Assembly (NCBI GenBank): GCA_022704645.1
Contig: JAKJGA010000022.1
Coordinates: 1-17,412 of the forward strand
Source of the DNA: Spirochaetota bacterium
GTDB lineage: Bacteria; Spirochaetota; UBA4802; JAFGJZ01
Reading direction: 5' to 3'
Length of the DNA stretch: 17,412 nt
Part shown: positions 6,276 to 13,840 of the stretch, in pieces
How the letters are laid out: the number at the start of each line of letters is the position of its first letter
How positions within the stretch are numbered: the first letter of the stretch is position 1
The notes under the pieces: generated by a model
The model's database searches: none
Seen by the model: the letters and a program-made list of their open reading frames with translations, nothing else
Told to the model about the DNA's origin: nothing
Made by a program: the position numbers and the translations under genes

Positions 6276-7727
6276 TCACCCGGATGCAGATTCAGAAACA
6301 ACTCTGAAAATAAGAACAGTGGTTCCGATCTGTATTTCATCCCAGTCAAAAAGCTTTTTCGGCCTCAAAAGTTTTTTACCGTTCAAAAAAGTTCCTCCGT
6401 CGCTTGCCATATCAAAGAGAACAAAATCATCTCCGGTAAATTTTAGTCTGGCATGATTTGGAGAAATATTGTTATCCCTGACAACTACATCAGAATTTCC
6501 GGATTTTCCGATTACAGTTTCTTCACGAATAATATCATATCTAAGACCCTTATCCAGGCCTTCTTTCACAAAAAACCATGCATGAAAAACATATCCCTCG
6601 GATAAATCTTCCGTCACATCTGCTGATGCACTTTTATCGGTGAAAACCGTTTTCTCTTCTTTTCCGGGGAAAGAATAATCCTTTCTTTTTTCTTCACCTG
6701 CAAAAACTGTTTTTGGTTCACTATCATATCTCTTCTTATTAGATACGTATTTTTTATAAATGATAAAAACAATTAAAGGAAAGAGAATCAGGAAAACAAT
6801 TAATCCTGCAAAAAGAAGCAAAAAGCTCTTCTTCATATCAGGAAACTTAAAAGCCTTCGAACTCTCTTCCGGAACTTTAATTTTAAGTTCCGATCTGTCT
6901 CTGATTTTTCCTGATTTTAAACGAACCTCGACTTTTGCGTCTTCCCCTCTTTTCAGGGAAGTTTTATATTTTATCTCATAACCGCTTTTAAATGAAACAA
7001 TGAAGCGCTTAAGCTTTTCTGTTTTTCCTTCAAAGAAAACCTCCCCACCGGAAATTTTTGCTATACGTTTCATTGATAACAACGCGGGAGATTTTTCGTT
7101 TGTCACAAAAAGAATAGGAATACCGCAGCCTCTTGCAAAGAAAGCAAGATCATCAGAAGTAATTCCGCTTCCTTCATCCTTGCCGTCTGTCCATATGATG
7201 ACAGCTTTTCTCTCTTCCCCGTTCTTCGAAAGAAGCTCAATTGAATCATAGATGGAATTATATAGAAGAGTATTTTTCCCTTCCTGCTTGAAAGCAGAAA
7301 GTTTTGCCTTTAAATCGTCTTTGTTATCAGTAAACGCCGATTCAAAATCTGATTGATCAGAAAAGGATGCAAGACCTATTCTAACATTCTGCTGGGAAGA
7401 TAGAATAAACTCATTAGCTTCTAATCGGTACTTTTCAAACTGCTCAGACTTAATACTCCTGCTGCAGTCAAGAGCAAGAATCAAATTAAGTTTTTCTTCA
7501 TTCTTCAGCGATTTTACACTTATATATCCGACACGGAATCCATTCTCATATACAGAGAGATTATCTTCGTTCAATCCTGCACTTTCTTCTATCCCTGCGG
7601 TAATTTTAACTTTTAGAGAAGCATCCGGATAATCGGTAGAATAATCAAATGCTGCCACCTGCAAATACGGCGATGAATGCAAACACGTGCATACAAATAG
7701 AGATATCAAAAGATAATATTTTTTCAT
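6276..7727 (-). CDS. Exported VWA domain protein with a membrane anchor and cytoplasmic FHA domain
   Basis: The 483-residue protein has four parts. Residues 1-18 are a signal peptide. A von Willebrand factor A domain spans about 79-245, with an intact metal-ion adhesion site: 'LDCSRSIKS' (Asp87, Ser89, Ser91), a Thr near 153 and 'WTDGKDEG' (Asp181). A hydrophobic membrane span covers about 300-323, followed by Lys-rich residues. A cytoplasmic FHA domain covers about 385-476, with 'TVIGKSGNSDVVV' and 'SPNHARL'. FHA domains bind phosphothreonine; here the usual Arg in the GR motif is Lys408, while Ser422 and His425 are kept. The linker (about 335-375) holds two copies of a Lys-Thr-Val-Phe motif. 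The layout suggests an envelope ligand sensor linked to Ser/Thr phosphorylation inside the cell. The ligand and partner kinase are unknown. AGGCGG lies seven nt before the ATG. Confidence 0.92.
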   Translation of the reverse strand: MKKYYLLISLFVCTCLHSSPYLQVAAFDYSTDYPDASLKVKITAGIEESAGLNEDNLSVYENGFRVGYISVKSLKNEEKLNLILALDCSRSIKSEQFEKYRLEANEFILSSQQNVRIGLASFSDQSDFESAFTDNKDDLKAKLSAFKQEGKNTLLYNSIYDSIELLSKNGEERKAVIIWTDGKDEGSGITSDDLAFFARGCGIPILFVTNEKSPALLSMKRIAKISGGEVFFEGKTEKLKRFIVSFKSGYEIKYKTSLKRGEDAKVEVRLKSGKIRDRSELKIKVPEESSKAFKFPDMKKSFLLLFAGLIVFLILFPLIVFIIYKKYVSNKKRYDSEPKTVFAGEEKRKDYSFPGKEEKTVFTDKSASADVTEDLSEGYVFHAWFFVKEGLDKGLRYDIIREETVIGKSGNSDVVVRDNNISPNHARLKFTGDDFVLFDMASDGGTFLNGKKLLRPKKLFDWDEIQIGTTVLIFRVVSESASG

Positions 7728-7887
7728 TCTGAAACCGCCTATAACTATTATCGGAAGTTTTAATTAATCTCCCTAAAAAAATCAGCTTTTGCTGTTTTTT
7801 ATTTCATCTTTATCTTCTCACCCTCTACAAAAAATTTCAACTTATTTCGATAATCTAAAGAGAAACAAATCATACTTTGGATTATCA

Positions 7888-9681
7888 ATGAAAAAGAACT
7901 ATCTTAAACGCCACAGCTTTTACGTTGACTCAAGAATCAGCCTGATAGCTCAAAACATTTTCTTTCTTCACGAAGAAGATCAGAACCAAAAAATCCGTGA
8001 GATCATGAAATCAATTCTCAGCGGAACTAAATATATATCTGAAGAAATTTCAGAAGAAATATCAGAGCTTCATGCATTTTTAAAAAGATGGTCTATAGAA
8101 ACCGACGGCGATCTTGCCGGATACATTTACCTGGAACTTCAGAACAAAAAAGCAAAAAACAAAAAGGGACAGTATTTCACTCCTGCCGGTATTGTTTCTT
8201 CAATGACAGAGAAAGTAATTACAAAAGAGAATTACCGGAAAATAAGAATTCTTGATCCGGCATGCGGTTCCGGGCAGTTTCTTATTTCAGCTTTTCAAAG
8301 ACTTCTTCCTTTCTATCTTGAAGACGGAATTTCTCCGGAAGAAGCCGGAAAGAATATCATACGCAATTCTCTTTTTGGAATCGATTATGACGAAACAGCT
8401 GTCGAGATAGCCAGATATAATCTTGCTATGATTTCCGGAGTCAGCTTTTCGTTTCCTGTGAATATTATACATGGAAGTTTTCTTTCAGAAAAAAGCATCT
8501 TTGAAGAGAAGAATAATGATAATCTATATGACTGCATCTTAGGAAATCCTCCCTGGGGAAGTTCAATCTCATCTTCCGATAAAATATATTATCGAAAAAC
8601 TTTCTCATGCGCAAAAAGCGGAATAAACACTTTTACATTGTTTCTTGAAAAAGCTCTCGGCTTATTAAAAGACACCGGAAGACTTTCTTTTCTTCTACCT
8701 GAAGCATATCTTAATATAAAAGCTCACCAGCAATCCAGAGAAGATATTCTTTCTTCCTGCATCATTGAAGAAATAAATATATGGGGAGAACAGTTTCAAA
8801 ATGTGTTTGCCCCTTCGATCTCTCTTTTCCTTCAGAAAGATTCGAGTGACAAACGAAAAACCAATATCGTAAAAGTATCTGGAAAGGAAGAAAGAGAAAA
8901 AAATACTTATTCTCTGATTCCTCAGGCCGGTTTTATAAAGAATCCTGAATATATTTTCAATGTTAAGTTCGGGCATAAAGCCGAAAGTATAATTAATCTG
9001 ATAAACTCCGGAGAGAATCTATATCTTAAAAAGAATGCATCGTTCTTCCTTGGAATTGTCACAGGAAACAACGAGAAGCATATCTTTGATCACTATTCGG
9101 AAGAACACCCTGATCCGATAATTACAGGAAAAGATCTATTACCTTTCTATATTAAGAATCCAAGCAAATACTTCCGCTTTACACCGGAAGAACTTCAGCA
9201 AACAGCTCAGACCGACTATTACAAAACAAAGAACAAGTTTCTTTATAAGTTTATAGGATCCCGTCTTACCTTCGCTTATGATGAAGAAGGATTTTTCTCT
9301 CTTAATAATGTAAACGGTTTCATTTCCAAGTCTCTTTTGTTAAAAGATGAAGCTTTGCTTGCTATCTTAAACTCTTCACTGATTCAGTACTATTATCAAA
9401 ACATGTTCTTTACCGTAAAAGTTCTCAAAGGAAATCTCGAAAGAATTCCAATCCGCCTGATCAAAAAAGATTCTCAGATGATGATATCTTCTTTGGTTAA
9501 CAAACTTAAAGAAACAAACTATGAAACTGAAAGAAAGATCATTCTCGAATCAATAGACGATGTTGTTTTTCATGAATACGGAATAAAAGACAGAGATTCT
9601 TATTCGGTTTATTCTAAGTTTAATCCAGCACTTTCATCTCAGTCTTTATCTTTGGCGGAAGGTTCAACAGCCATTAATTAA
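7888..9681 (+). CDS. Solitary N6-adenine DNA methyltransferase with TaqI-like specificity region
   Basis: This protein transfers methyl groups from S-adenosylmethionine to adenine N6 in a specific DNA sequence. Numbering from the ATG at 7888 (about 597 residues), the motifs run as follows: GQYFTP (motif X, about 94), DPACGSG (motif I, SAM binding, about 123), 'GIDYDETAVEIA' (motif II, about 164) and the catalytic NPPW (motif IV, about 220). The C-terminal half ('FFLGIVTGNNEKHIF', 'PIITGKDLLPF', 'NGFISKSLLLKDEALLAILNSSL') fits the TaqI-like target-recognition domain. A TTG at 7789 in the same frame would add 33 residues, but it has no ribosome binding site. The N-terminus is too short for a nuclease domain and no restriction gene is adjacent, so it looks like an orphan or housekeeping methylase. 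It diverges from the VWA-FHA gene and converges on rsmG. Confidence 0.9.
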   Translation: MKKNYLKRHSFYVDSRISLIAQNIFFLHEEDQNQKIREIMKSILSGTKYISEEISEEISELHAFLKRWSIETDGDLAGYIYLELQNKKAKNKKGQYFTPAGIVSSMTEKVITKENYRKIRILDPACGSGQFLISAFQRLLPFYLEDGISPEEAGKNIIRNSLFGIDYDETAVEIARYNLAMISGVSFSFPVNIIHGSFLSEKSIFEEKNNDNLYDCILGNPPWGSSISSSDKIYYRKTFSCAKSGINTFTLFLEKALGLLKDTGRLSFLLPEAYLNIKAHQQSREDILSSCIIEEINIWGEQFQNVFAPSISLFLQKDSSDKRKTNIVKVSGKEEREKNTYSLIPQAGFIKNPEYIFNVKFGHKAESIINLINSGENLYLKKNASFFLGIVTGNNEKHIFDHYSEEHPDPIITGKDLLPFYIKNPSKYFRFTPEELQQTAQTDYYKTKNKFLYKFIGSRLTFAYDEEGFFSLNNVNGFISKSLLLKDEALLAILNSSLIQYYYQNMFFTVKVLKGNLERIPIRLIKKDSQMMISSLVNKLKETNYETERKIILESIDDVVFHEYGIKDRDSYSVYSKFNPALSSQSLSLAEGSTAIN

Positions 9682-9702
9682 TTTTAAGCAATTAATTAAT
9701 GG
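9671..9702. terminator. Perfect 13-bp inverted repeat between convergent genes (likely bidirectional terminator)
   Basis: CCATTAATTAATT (9671-9683) and AATTAATTAATGG (9690-9702) flank a 6-nt loop. The left arm contains the methyltransferase stop codon, and rsmG ends 9 bp beyond the right arm. The position between two converging genes suggests a shared transcription end. The stem is AT-rich and there is no clear T-run on either side. Confidence 0.5.
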
Positions 9703-9710
9703 CACATTTC

Positions 9711-10439
9711 TCATTCTGAAGGAATTGTCTCCGGGGTTTTTGAAGCTTCCCTTTTTATAATCGGGAATTTTCTTGGATAGCAGGAAGGTGTTTTGTTTTT
9801 CTTTACCCAGAATAAGCCCTTCCCTGAGATTCCTGCAGTCTTTCTTTCTTCCGAACTCCCGGGAAACAAACCTACATTTGAAAAATGAATTTTCAGCACA
9901 TGAGATAGAACTTCTTCTGAGAGATGAGAATATATATATAAGAATCCGTTTTCCTTCAAAACGGGCGCAGAAAACTCTGCCGAATAATAAAGAGGTCCGA
10001 AAGCTTTCGTTACACAGAAATCAAACTTCTCTTTATTGTTTTTACTTAAAGAGAAATCTTCTCCTCTTGCACTTACAGCTGTTAAATTAGACAAACACAG
10101 CTTTGAAGCAGATTCTGAAATAAAATCTATTTTCTTATTATTCGAATCAACAAGAACTCCATTCAAAAAAGGAAACAAAATACAAAGAACAACTCCCGGA
10201 ACACCCGACCCAGTACCTATATCAACAAAGCTTGTTCCACGTGGAACACAAAGATCCGTCAGAGGAGAAATGCTGTCAAAGATCAGCCCTCTTCTCATAT
10301 CGCTCTTGGTTTTATATCCTGTAAGATTAAACTTTTTTGAGGCTTCATCTATCATTGAAAGATATAGTTCTAATTTATCATAAGACTCAGAAGAGAATCC
10401 TTTTGATTCCAGAAAAGATCTAAATTCTAATTGTTCCAC
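9711..10439 (-). CDS. rsmG: 16S rRNA (guanine-N7) methyltransferase RsmG (GidB)
   Basis: RsmG methylates a guanine in the 530 loop of 16S rRNA (G527 in E. coli numbering) using S-adenosylmethionine. At 242 residues it is slightly longer than usual. 'FNLTGYK' (37-43) is the conserved N-terminal motif, 'FVDIGTGSGVPG' (71-82) binds SAM, 'VTKAFGPL' (143-150) is the conserved Arg/Lys-Ala-hydrophobic segment, and 'CYPRKFPIIKREASK' near the end matches the family's C-terminal basic motif. The start is a GTG at 10439 with GGAGG six nt upstream. It overlaps the end of mnmG by 13 bp, so translation is likely coupled. Two parS-like palindromes lie in this gene: one over the start codon, and one encoding Val-Pro-Arg-Gly-Thr (65-69) just before the SAM motif. 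Confidence 0.96.
   Translation of the reverse strand: MEQLEFRSFLESKGFSSESYDKLELYLSMIDEASKKFNLTGYKTKSDMRRGLIFDSISPLTDLCVPRGTSFVDIGTGSGVPGVVLCILFPFLNGVLVDSNNKKIDFISESASKLCLSNLTAVSARGEDFSLSKNNKEKFDFCVTKAFGPLYYSAEFSAPVLKENGFLYIYSHLSEEVLSHVLKIHFSNVGLFPGSSEERKTAGISGKGLFWVKKNKTPSCYPRKFPIIKREASKTPETIPSE
10233..10248. promoter_or_regulatory. parS: parS-like ParB-binding site (inside rsmG)
   Basis: TGTTCCACGTGGAACA is a perfect 16-bp palindrome and matches the widely conserved chromosomal parS consensus (TGTTYCACGTGRAACA). A second copy of the 14-bp core lies 199 bp away. ParB proteins load at such sites and spread, organising the origin domain for segregation. No parA or parB is inside the window, so the acting proteins are inferred. 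Confidence 0.85.
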
Positions 10440-12349
10440 GTGGAACCTCCCTGTTTGCTTTGATCGGATTCCTTTTCTTTCCTTTTTCTTTTATCTGCTG
10501 CTTCCAGATGAAAAAGTATCACAGAAATATGAGAAGGATCGACGCCCGATATTCTCGATGCCTGTGCAATTGTTGCCGGTCTGATCTTCTGAAGTTTCTG
10601 AGCAGCTTCTGTTTTTAATCCGTTTACAGAAAAATAATCGAAGTCTTCCGGAATTGATCTATCTTCCATTTTGGCAAACTTAGCGATTTCTCTTTCTTCT
10701 TTCTTTATATAACCTTCGTACTTTAATTCCATTTCAATGATACTGGCAATTGTTTCATCAAACGGCATGTTGAGGTATTGATATACTGCTTTAAGAGAAA
10801 TCCCCGGACGCTTCACAAGTCTTTCAACACTGATTCGTCCGGATAAACCGGACAGCTCATCGTTTTTCCCAAGAGATTCTTTAGCTTTATCATCTATTAG
10901 AACTTTTAATTCTTTTAAACCTTCGGAATCTTTTGAAATCTTCTCATACTTTTCTTTCATTGTTTCGTAAGTCTCGTCAGAAACTAATCCGTAATAATGT
11001 CCGTATTGCATAAGTCTTTTATCTGCATTATCCTGCCTTAAAACTAAACGATGTTCTGCTCTTGAAGTGAACATTCTGTATGGTTCAGTTAATTCTTTAG
11101 TTGTAAGATCATCTATTAAAACTCCGCCATAAGCTTCCGTTCTTTTAAGAACTAAAGGATTCATTCCTTTTATCTTAGCCGCAGCATTTATCGCTGCAAC
11201 CAATCCCTGCATTGCCGCTTCTTCGTATCCCGAAGTTCCGTTTATCTGTCCTGCATTATAAAGACCTGAAACTTTCTTTGTTTCAAGTGTCGGATAAACC
11301 TGATGCGGAGGAACGAAATCATATTCTACTGCGTATGCCGGTTTCATGACCTGTACATTTTCAAGACCGGGAATTGTTCTAACCATTTCAAGCTGAACGT
11401 CTTCCGGCAAAGAACTCGAAAAACCGTTAATGTAATATTCATTAGTCATTAAACCTTCAGGTTCAAGAAAAAGCTGATGTCTGGGTTTATCAGAAAATCT
11501 GACAACCTTGTCTTCGATAGACGGGCAATAACGTGGACCAACTCCTTTTATTACTCCGCCGTAAAGAGGAGATCTATGAATGTTCGCTTTTATAATTTCA
11601 TGAGTCTTTTCTCCCGTGTAAGTAATATAACATGGAAGCTGTTTTAATTCTTTCCAACTCTTGATATCTGAAGAATAAGAAAAAAAGAAAGGTTCGTCAT
11701 CCGGCTCCTGAATCTCGCATTTAGAAAAATCAATTGTCTTTCCATTTACTCTTTGCGGAGTTCCCGTTTTTAATCTTCCAAGTTCAAGTCCCATATCAAG
11801 AAGAGATTGAGAAAGATGTTCGGCTGAAAAGTCCCCTATCCTTCCTGCGGACTGATTGAAACTTCCTATATGAATAAGTCCTTTTAAAAAAGTTCCTGTT
11901 GTTAAAATTATAGCCTTGCATGAAAAGAAATTATCTCTTTCAGTCCGCAGTCCTTTAACTTTAGCATTTTCAATTTCGATTGATGTCACAACATCCTGAA
12001 CAATATCCAGATTGTCCTGATTCTCTAAAATATGCTTCATGAAGATCTGGTAATTTTTTTTATCTGCCTGAGCTCTTGGCGACCATACAGCAGGACCTCT
12101 GCTCTTATTCAGCATTTTGAAATGTATCCCGGCCTTATCAATTGCTTTTGCCATCTCTCCGCCGAGAGCATCAATTTCTCTTACAATGTTTCCTTTCGCC
12201 AATCCTCCGATAGCCGGATTACAACTCATCTGTGCAATCGTTTCAAGATTTCCCGTAACAAGCAAAGTCGGTACTTTCATTCTGGCAGAAGCAAGTGCAG
12301 CTTCTATTCCGGCATGTCCGGCTCCGACAACTATTATTTCATATTTCAT
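10427..12349 (-). CDS. mnmG: tRNA uridine-5-carboxymethylaminomethyl modification enzyme MnmG (GidA)
   Basis: MnmG is an FAD protein. With MnmE it adds the carboxymethylaminomethyl (or aminomethyl) group to C5 of the wobble uridine in certain tRNAs. The 640-residue length is typical. GAGHAG (9-14) is the FAD dinucleotide-binding motif, 'SCNPAIGGLAKGNIVREIDALGGEM' (about 43-67) is the family signature with its conserved Cys, 'GTPQRV' and 'YCPSIEDK' follow, and 'NGTSGYEEAAMQGLVAA' is the second GidA signature. The C-terminal helical domain ('ARISGVDPSHISVILFHLE'-type end) is intact. It is followed by a basic tail whose last residues are dictated by the parS palindrome. AGAGG lies about 12 nt before the ATG, a rather long spacing. 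It forms an operon with rsmG, as in many bacteria near oriC. Confidence 0.98.
   Translation of the reverse strand: MKYEIIVVGAGHAGIEAALASARMKVPTLLVTGNLETIAQMSCNPAIGGLAKGNIVREIDALGGEMAKAIDKAGIHFKMLNKSRGPAVWSPRAQADKKNYQIFMKHILENQDNLDIVQDVVTSIEIENAKVKGLRTERDNFFSCKAIILTTGTFLKGLIHIGSFNQSAGRIGDFSAEHLSQSLLDMGLELGRLKTGTPQRVNGKTIDFSKCEIQEPDDEPFFFSYSSDIKSWKELKQLPCYITYTGEKTHEIIKANIHRSPLYGGVIKGVGPRYCPSIEDKVVRFSDKPRHQLFLEPEGLMTNEYYINGFSSSLPEDVQLEMVRTIPGLENVQVMKPAYAVEYDFVPPHQVYPTLETKKVSGLYNAGQINGTSGYEEAAMQGLVAAINAAAKIKGMNPLVLKRTEAYGGVLIDDLTTKELTEPYRMFTSRAEHRLVLRQDNADKRLMQYGHYYGLVSDETYETMKEKYEKISKDSEGLKELKVLIDDKAKESLGKNDELSGLSGRISVERLVKRPGISLKAVYQYLNMPFDETIASIIEMELKYEGYIKKEEREIAKFAKMEDRSIPEDFDYFSVNGLKTEAAQKLQKIRPATIAQASRISGVDPSHISVILFHLEAADKRKRKEKESDQSKQGGSTWNN
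10432..10447. promoter_or_regulatory. parS: parS-like ParB-binding site (mnmG/rsmG overlap, over the rsmG start codon)
   Basis: TGTTCCACGTGGAACC has the same perfect 14-bp core GTTCCACGTGGAAC (10433-10446), with one outer base differing. It encodes the last residues of MnmG (Ser-Thr-Trp-Asn), supplies the GTG start codon of rsmG and abuts its GGAGG ribosome binding site. Two exact 14-bp copies this close are not expected by chance. Confidence 0.85.
10446..10450 (-). promoter_or_regulatory. rsmG ribosome binding site that fixes its GTG start
   Basis: GGAGG on the minus strand, with six nt to the GTG at 10439-10437. It lies inside the mnmG coding end and overlaps the edge of the parS palindrome, so the same bases serve protein coding, translation start and probable ParB binding. 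Confidence 0.7.
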
Positions 12350-12404
12350 ATTTTATTTATACCTCTTAAAGAAAATTTAATTTCGTAAACTCTCTTTCCC
12401 CGAC

Positions 12405-12433
12405 AATAAAAGAATTGATATTTCTGATGTAAA
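12405..12433 (-). promoter_or_regulatory. Possible promoter of mnmG-rsmG
   Basis: On the minus strand TTTACA (12428-12433), a 17-bp spacer and TTTATT (12405-12410) would give a leader of about 50 nt. It is interleaved with the predicted promoter of the divergent macro-pyrF operon, so the two could compete. Both elements are moderate matches. Confidence 0.35.
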
Positions 12434-12443
12434 GATTAATAAT
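12415..12443 (+). promoter_or_regulatory. Predicted promoter of the macro-pyrF-cyclase operon
   Basis: TTGATA (12415-12420), exactly 17 bp, then AATAAT (12438-12443). The -10 matches 5 of 6 and the -35 matches 4 of 6 consensus bases. The leader would be about 25 nt, ending at AGGAAG just before the macro-domain ATG. Confidence 0.5.
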
Positions 12444-12474
12444 AAAGTAACATTTCTCAAGTAAAACAGGAAGC

Positions 12475-13032
12475 ATGAAATCATTATTAAATAATGTCAT
12501 TATAGCAAAAGGAGACATTACTTCCTTTGATGTTGAAGCAATTGTTAACGCAGCTAACACTTCTCTTCTTGGGGGCGGAGGTGTTGACGGAGCAATTCAC
12601 AAAGCCGCAGGACCTGAATTGCTTGAAGAATGCATTTCACTCAAAGGATGTGAAAGCGGAAAAGCAAAGATAACAAAAGCATATAGGCTTAAGGCAAAAT
12701 ATATTATTCATACTCCTGGACCCGTTTATAAAAACGGAAGGTGCGGAGAAAGAGCTCTCCTTGAATCTTCTTATAACAACTGTATGTCGCTGGCTAAAGA
12801 ATACAATGTATCTTCAATCGCATTTCCGGCTATTTCAACCGGAATTTATTCTTATCCTAAAGAGGAAGCCTGTAAGATAGCTCTAAAAACGGTATTAGCT
12901 TTTGTTGACAAAGAAAAATACTTTCCTACAATATACTTCGTTCTTTACGATGACGCAAATTTCTTAATTTACAAAAACGAATTTGAAAAGGTGAAAAATG
13001 AATTACAGACAGTCTCTGAGCAACTATTATAA
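12475..13032 (+). CDS. Macro-domain ADP-ribose hydrolase (O-acetyl-ADP-ribose deacetylase, YmdB-like)
   Basis: A single macro domain fills most of the 185 residues. The ligand motifs are complete: 'KGDITSFDVEAIVNAAN' (12-28), with Asp14 for the adenine and Asn25/Asn28 near the distal ribose; 'GGGGVDGAIHKAAG' (33-46); and 'FPAISTGIYSYP' (117-128), the phosphate-binding loop. Members of this MacroD/YmdB branch remove acetyl from O-acetyl-ADP-ribose and ADP-ribose from modified acidic residues. It lacks a signal peptide and is presumably cytosolic. It is the first gene of a compact operon and its last 35 bases overlap pyrF in another frame. Its substrate in this organism is unknown; the link to pyrimidine synthesis is by position only. 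Confidence 0.94.
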   Translation: MKSLLNNVIIAKGDITSFDVEAIVNAANTSLLGGGGVDGAIHKAAGPELLEECISLKGCESGKAKITKAYRLKAKYIIHTPGPVYKNGRCGERALLESSYNNCMSLAKEYNVSSIAFPAISTGIYSYPKEEACKIALKTVLAFVDKEKYFPTIYFVLYDDANFLIYKNEFEKVKNELQTVSEQLL

Positions 13033-13840
13033 TAAATATAATAGTATATTATGCATGGGAATGGATCCGGTTCTATCCAAGATTCCCATTCAGGAAAATG
13101 ACACTAAAAAGAAGATTTACAGCTTTTATGAAGAAATTCTCAACGAGATAATTAAAACAAAAAAATATCCGGCATGCGTTAAGCCGAATTATGCCTTTTA
13201 TGCTCGTTACGGATTTCCGGGTCTTGAAGCCTTACATGATCTTATCAAGCTTTACAGAAAAAATGATCTTCCAGTCATTCTTGATGTTAAAAGAGGAGAT
13301 ATCGGCACAACTGCCGAAGCTTACGCAGAAGAATCTTTTGATTTTTTTGAAGCCGATGCTGTAACATTATCTCCATATTTGGGTCATGATTCAATAGAGC
13401 CTTTTACAAAAAAATATGAAAATAAGGGTTTTTACATTTTGTGCAAAACATCCAATAAATCTTCCGGAGAACTTCAGGACAAACTGATTGACGGAAAACC
13501 ATTATATCTTGTTGTCGCCGGTTATCTTTCCGGCTGGGATAATGGAGGTATTGGAGCTGTTGCAGGAGCAACTTATCCAGATCAGCTTAAAGCCATTCTT
13601 GATGAATTTTCAAAATCCGGGAAAATTCTTCCTCTCCTCATTCCGGGTGTCGGCACACAGGGAGGAGATCTTGAAGCAATAGTTAATACAATTAACGCCT
13701 ATGACATTTCCCTTCACAGAATCAATGCTTCAAGTTCCATCAACTTTGCTTATGAGAAAAACGGCGGAAATTTCGCTGTTGCTGCAGCTAATGAAATAGA
13801 GAAATTAAATAGTGAAATTTCTAAAATTATTGGAAAATAA
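12998..13840 (+). CDS. pyrF: Orotidine 5'-phosphate decarboxylase, type 2
   Basis: PyrF converts orotidine monophosphate to UMP, the last step of de novo pyrimidine synthesis. The 280-residue length and the motifs fit the longer type-2 group rather than the roughly 230-residue enterobacterial type. 'CMGMDPVL' (19-26) opens the barrel, 'VKPNYAFYARYG' (61-72) follows, 'ILDVKRGDIGTTAEAY' (94-109) carries the catalytic Asp96-Lys98-Asp101 set, and 'LIPGVGTQGGD' (214-224) is the phosphate-binding loop. The ATG lies within the end of the macro-domain gene with AAGGTG about five nt upstream, so translation is probably coupled. The stop codon directly abuts the next ATG. A 9-bp AT-rich hairpin sits in its early codons at the macro stop codon. 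Confidence 0.96.
   Translation: MNYRQSLSNYYNKYNSILCMGMDPVLSKIPIQENDTKKKIYSFYEEILNEIIKTKKYPACVKPNYAFYARYGFPGLEALHDLIKLYRKNDLPVILDVKRGDIGTTAEAYAEESFDFFEADAVTLSPYLGHDSIEPFTKKYENKGFYILCKTSNKSSGELQDKLIDGKPLYLVVAGYLSGWDNGGIGAVAGATYPDQLKAILDEFSKSGKILPLLIPGVGTQGGDLEAIVNTINAYDISLHRINASSSINFAYEKNGGNFAVAAANEIEKLNSEISKIIGK
13023..13045 (+). repeat. Perfect 9-bp inverted repeat at the macro-domain stop codon
   Basis: ACTATTATA (13023-13031) and TATAATAGT (13037-13045) flank a 5-nt loop. The left arm contains most of the macro-domain stop codon and the hairpin lies in pyrF codons 9-16. It could slow ribosomes or protect mRNA ends at the gene overlap. It is AT-only apart from one G-C pair, so it may be weak. 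Confidence 0.4.

Noticed and set aside
7684..7690. CACGTG near the start of the VWA-FHA gene as a third parS site
   Set aside because: Only the central CACGTG is shared; the flanking bases do not form the GTTYC...GRAAC arms.
7789..7887. TTG start that would lengthen the methyltransferase by 33 residues
   Set aside because: No ribosome binding site is seen ahead of it; it cannot be excluded, so the start remains uncertain.
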